Part shown: piece after piece, positions 61,753 through 64,000 of the stretch
How positions within the stretch are numbered: the stretch's first letter is position 1
Layout of the letters: every line of letters begins with the position of its first letter
NCBI RefSeq assembly: GCF_030824435.1
Contig: NZ_JAVBXS010000027.1
Coordinates: 90,978 to 154,977 of the forward strand
Direction: 5' to 3'
Source: Rheinheimera sp.
Lineage (GTDB): Bacteria; Pseudomonadota; Gammaproteobacteria; Enterobacterales; Alteromonadaceae
DNA length: 64,000 nucleotides
Made by a program: the position numbers and the translations under genes
The notes under the pieces: model-generated
Told to the model about the DNA's origin: nothing
The model's database searches: none
What the model saw: only the letters and a program-made list of their open reading frames with translations

Positions 61753-63675
61753 TCAGAGCGGTGCTGGTTTACCGATGTAATAGCCCTGAGTGCCGTCGAT
61801 AAATAACGATTCCAGCATATGTTTTTCTTCTTGCGATTCGACACTTTCAGCCAGTACACCCACACCAATACGGTGGGCGAGGTCGATCATTAACCGCATA
61901 AAATATTGATTGTTTTTGTCTTCATCAATATGGCGGGTGTAACTGCCATCCATTTTGACAAAATCCGGTTTTAAATCGCGGAAGAATTTAAAGGAGGTAA
62001 TACCAACACCAAATTTTTCGACTGTTAAACGGCAGCCACAACGGTGCAGCATATCAATAAATCTTTTGCTGGTTTTTAAGTTTTGTTGCAGGCCATATTC
62101 GCTGACTTCAAACACCAGTTTGCTGGCAATAGAAGCGTCTTTGAGTAAACGCCGTTCCAGCCAGATCACAAACTGGTCGTCATGCACACAACGGGGGGAC
62201 AGGTTCAGACCAAAATATTGATCCTGCATATTGCGGTTTTTAATAGTGGTTAAAGCCGTTTCAATAATAAGCCGGTCCACTGCAATAATTTTGTCGAGTT
62301 TTTCCGCCATGGCTAAAAACGACGCCGTTGGCAAAATCTGGTTTTCTATGGTTTTAAACCGTACCAGAATTTCTGAATAGGTTTTAGAGGAACGGTTTGA
62401 CGGTTGCACTGTTTGTAATAACAACGAAATACGGCTGTTATCCAACACATCGTCAATGACATTACGCCAGTTTTGGTTGCCATAACCGCCAATGCCTATT
62501 TCACCTGCTGCACTGTCTTTTTGAATATGCCAGCTGTTGCTTTGTTTGGTTTGCGCCAGGCTGATGGACGTATCGGCAACGGCCAACAATTCACCTAAAG
62601 CTTTACCTGTTTCATAACTGACCAAACCTGTGTAAGCCACAGAATCCAGCTCAGACAGTTTTTGATATTCGTTTAAACGGCTTTGCAGCTGCATGGCAAA
62701 GTTTTCGGCATCTTTCACCGTCACTCTGGGCAATAAAATGGCAAAGTCAGAACTGTTCAGCCGGTACACTTTATTATCCCGGTAGCTGGCTGCCACTTTT
62801 TGCACCAGTTCACTGACTGACAGAATGTATTTATCACCTTCCTGGAAACCGCGGCTTTGATTGATATTTTGTAATTCAGTACAACGGGTGATGGCAAAAA
62901 TACCAAAATCATTTGGGCAACCCTCGCGCAGATGTTCTTCATAAAACTGCACAAAACGGTTGCGGTTGGGTAAGCCGGTAATGGAGTCGCGAAAAGCGTC
63001 TTCTGTCACCTGTTTGGCTGTTTGTGACATTTCATTAAATTGTTGCTGGCTGAACTGGGCAAATCTGTTCAACGACAGCGCGACATCTTCAAATTCCCCT
63101 GTTAAATCCTGAGTTTGTAGCTCTGCCGATGGATCTCGCATAAAACGTTCTATGGCGTGGCTGATACTGTGGCTGACTTTGCGTAATTGTGCTTTTAACA
63201 ACAAGGGGGTTAATACTGCAGGCAATAAACATAATAACAAGGGTGCCAGCAAAGCCAGCCAGAATGCCTGTAAAAATACCGCGTTGGAACGGTCAAAATC
63301 CGGAATAAATTGCAGCTGCAACTGATGTTCATCGTTTTTAATCACGGCAGCTTTTTGTTCAATACCAGCAACGGCAAAGATGTTGTCCAGCAAGGCTGAA
63401 CCTGAAGTGGCATTGTTGTGTTCATGTAATACAGTGCCGTCAAGTTTGCTTAGCTGCAACATCTGCGGATTACTGCTGGCACGGATTTGTTGTACCAGCG
63501 TTTTGTAATCTTCCCCGACAAAATTTTTCAGCAGCTGGGTCAGCGCTATTTTTTGTCGATCATAACTTTCATTGACATGCTGCTGTTCGGTCATCACCAG
63601 CGCAGTTAATACAATGGCCAGCAGCAGCAATACACAAACAAGTTGGGCAACAAGCAGGGTCCGTAACATTTTCAT
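61753..63675 (-). CDS. Degenerate GGDEF-EAL regulator of CsrD/MshH type
   Basis: A 640-residue membrane protein with two helices (about 7-28 and 138-162) around a ~110-residue periplasmic domain, then a HAMP-like linker, a GGDEF domain reading NSSDF (near 305), and an EAL domain reading EIL with VEKFGVG for DDFGTG. Both catalytic signatures are lost, so it is probably a non-enzymatic regulator. SSDFAILLPRVTVKDAENFAMQL, NSWHIQKDS and GYGNQNWRNVIDDVL match E. coli CsrD, which promotes RNase E-dependent decay of CsrB/CsrC. A LapD-like receptor role is the alternative. There are no msh genes here, unlike in Vibrio. Confidence 0.82.
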   Translation of the reverse strand: MKMLRTLLVAQLVCVLLLLAIVLTALVMTEQQHVNESYDRQKIALTQLLKNFVGEDYKTLVQQIRASSNPQMLQLSKLDGTVLHEHNNATSGSALLDNIFAVAGIEQKAAVIKNDEHQLQLQFIPDFDRSNAVFLQAFWLALLAPLLLCLLPAVLTPLLLKAQLRKVSHSISHAIERFMRDPSAELQTQDLTGEFEDVALSLNRFAQFSQQQFNEMSQTAKQVTEDAFRDSITGLPNRNRFVQFYEEHLREGCPNDFGIFAITRCTELQNINQSRGFQEGDKYILSVSELVQKVAASYRDNKVYRLNSSDFAILLPRVTVKDAENFAMQLQSRLNEYQKLSELDSVAYTGLVSYETGKALGELLAVADTSISLAQTKQSNSWHIQKDSAAGEIGIGGYGNQNWRNVIDDVLDNSRISLLLQTVQPSNRSSKTYSEILVRFKTIENQILPTASFLAMAEKLDKIIAVDRLIIETALTTIKNRNMQDQYFGLNLSPRCVHDDQFVIWLERRLLKDASIASKLVFEVSEYGLQQNLKTSKRFIDMLHRCGCRLTVEKFGVGITSFKFFRDLKPDFVKMDGSYTRHIDEDKNNQYFMRLMIDLAHRIGVGVLAESVESQEEKHMLESLFIDGTQGYYIGKPAPL

Positions 63676-63891
63676 AGCGGCGCACTTTCCAATTCAGCAG
63701 GGAATCAACTCAACTATAGACGGCATCCTGAATCAACAGGAACAAAAAAGAGTTCTATAAATTCAATTAAAACAAAAAATTGCAGTGAAATAAACAGACT
63801 TTACGTTAGTTGGCAGATTAAACAGCTGAATAGCCCTAAAAGCGGAAAAAGTGAAACATGCTGTGAGAAGAAAAAAGGACTTTAGAAATGG
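63676..63891. other. 216-bp gap between CsrD-like gene and tRNA-Asn
   Basis: It is AT-rich and holds no gene. TATAGT on the minus strand near 63713-63718 may be a -10 box for the CsrD-like gene; no good -35 box is seen. No terminator T-run is obvious downstream of the tRNA. Confidence 0.3.
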
Positions 63892-63968
63892 TGGCTCCCC
63901 AGGTTGGACTCGAACCAACGACCTACGGATTAACAGTCCGCCGCTCTAACCGGCTGAGCTACTGAGGA
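63892..63968 (-). tRNA. tRNA-Asn (GUU anticodon)
   Basis: Read on the minus strand, a 77-base cloverleaf runs TCCTCAG (acceptor), D-arm with GCTCAGCCGGTTAGAGC, anticodon loop CTGTTAA with GTT, T-arm GTTCGAGTC, acceptor CTGGGGA, discriminator G and an encoded CCA. The acceptor stem pairs fully (one G-U). It is very similar to E. coli tRNA-Asn. Confidence 0.97.
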
Positions 63969-64000
63969 ACTGTGTCTGCAACGGGGCGCCATACTAATGC

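Noticed and set aside
63892..63968. tRNA-Asn as an integrated-element attachment site
   Set aside because: No integrase gene or duplicated tRNA 3' end lies within the window next to it; the far side is outside the window.

Overview
The window is about 64 kb of ordinary chromosome from a motile gammaproteobacterium. Protein resemblances (MotC/MotD, ParC/ParP, an RnfABCDGE-Nth operon, a CsrD/MshH-like regulator, a marine-type candidate S-layer protein) and near-50% GC suggest the Alteromonadales/Chromatiaceae border, with Rheinheimera-like bacteria the best guess. The genus is inference; no 16S gene is present. I see no prophage, insertion sequence or CRISPR array.

Layout. (1) 1-4753, +: end of a chemotaxis/flagellar operon: cheB (cut by the window edge), motC, motD, parC, parP, cheW and a DUF2802 gene, tightly packed. 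(2) 5028-29312, +: a surface-polysaccharide (O-antigen/capsule type) cluster. It has nucleotide-sugar genes (wecB, wbpP/tviC, ugd, wbpO/tviB, rmlB, rmlA, a VioA/WecE-like aminotransferase plus acyltransferase, a WbpS-like amidotransferase, a WbpV-like reductase), export and chain-length genes (a six-SLBB Wza-like protein, Wzz, Wzx, a Wzy candidate), five glycosyltransferases and a WbpL/WecA-like initiating transferase. (3) 29358-39419, +: eleven type II secretion-like genes in the order G-E-F-H-I-J-K-L-M-C-D. (4) 39420-41496: a strong promoter with an operator-like inverted repeat, a long structured 5' leader, a very highly codon-optimised secreted protein (candidate S-layer subunit), and two terminators. 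(5) 41497-46099, +: a nitroreductase-like protein, a polysaccharide pyruvyl transferase and a WbpM-like UDP-GlcNAc 4,6-dehydratase. (6) 46103-54429: housekeeping genes (an MJ1255-type glycosyltransferase, tdk, MAPEG, YqaA, a cyclophilin-like protein, DUF2750, bfd, an aspartoacylase, a membrane GGDEF-EAL protein). (7) 54414-61593, -: gloA, nth and the rnf electron-transport operon. (8) 61753-63968, -: a degenerate GGDEF-EAL protein of CsrD/MshH type, then tRNA-Asn(GUU).

How it fits together. Regions 2-5 look like one cell-envelope island. WbpM, WbpV and WbpL relatives would start the repeat unit with QuiNAc. WbpP and WbpO would supply UDP-GalNAcA, possibly amidated by the WbpS-like enzyme. RmlA, RmlB and the aminotransferase/acyltransferase pair would supply a dTDP-N-acyl-amino-dideoxyhexose. 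Wzx, Wzy, Wzz and the SLBB protein would flip, polymerise and export it. The adjacent type II-like system then has an obvious candidate client in the abundant secreted protein encoded immediately downstream, so a polysaccharide-anchored S-layer with its own secretion machine is the leading hypothesis for the unusual biology here.
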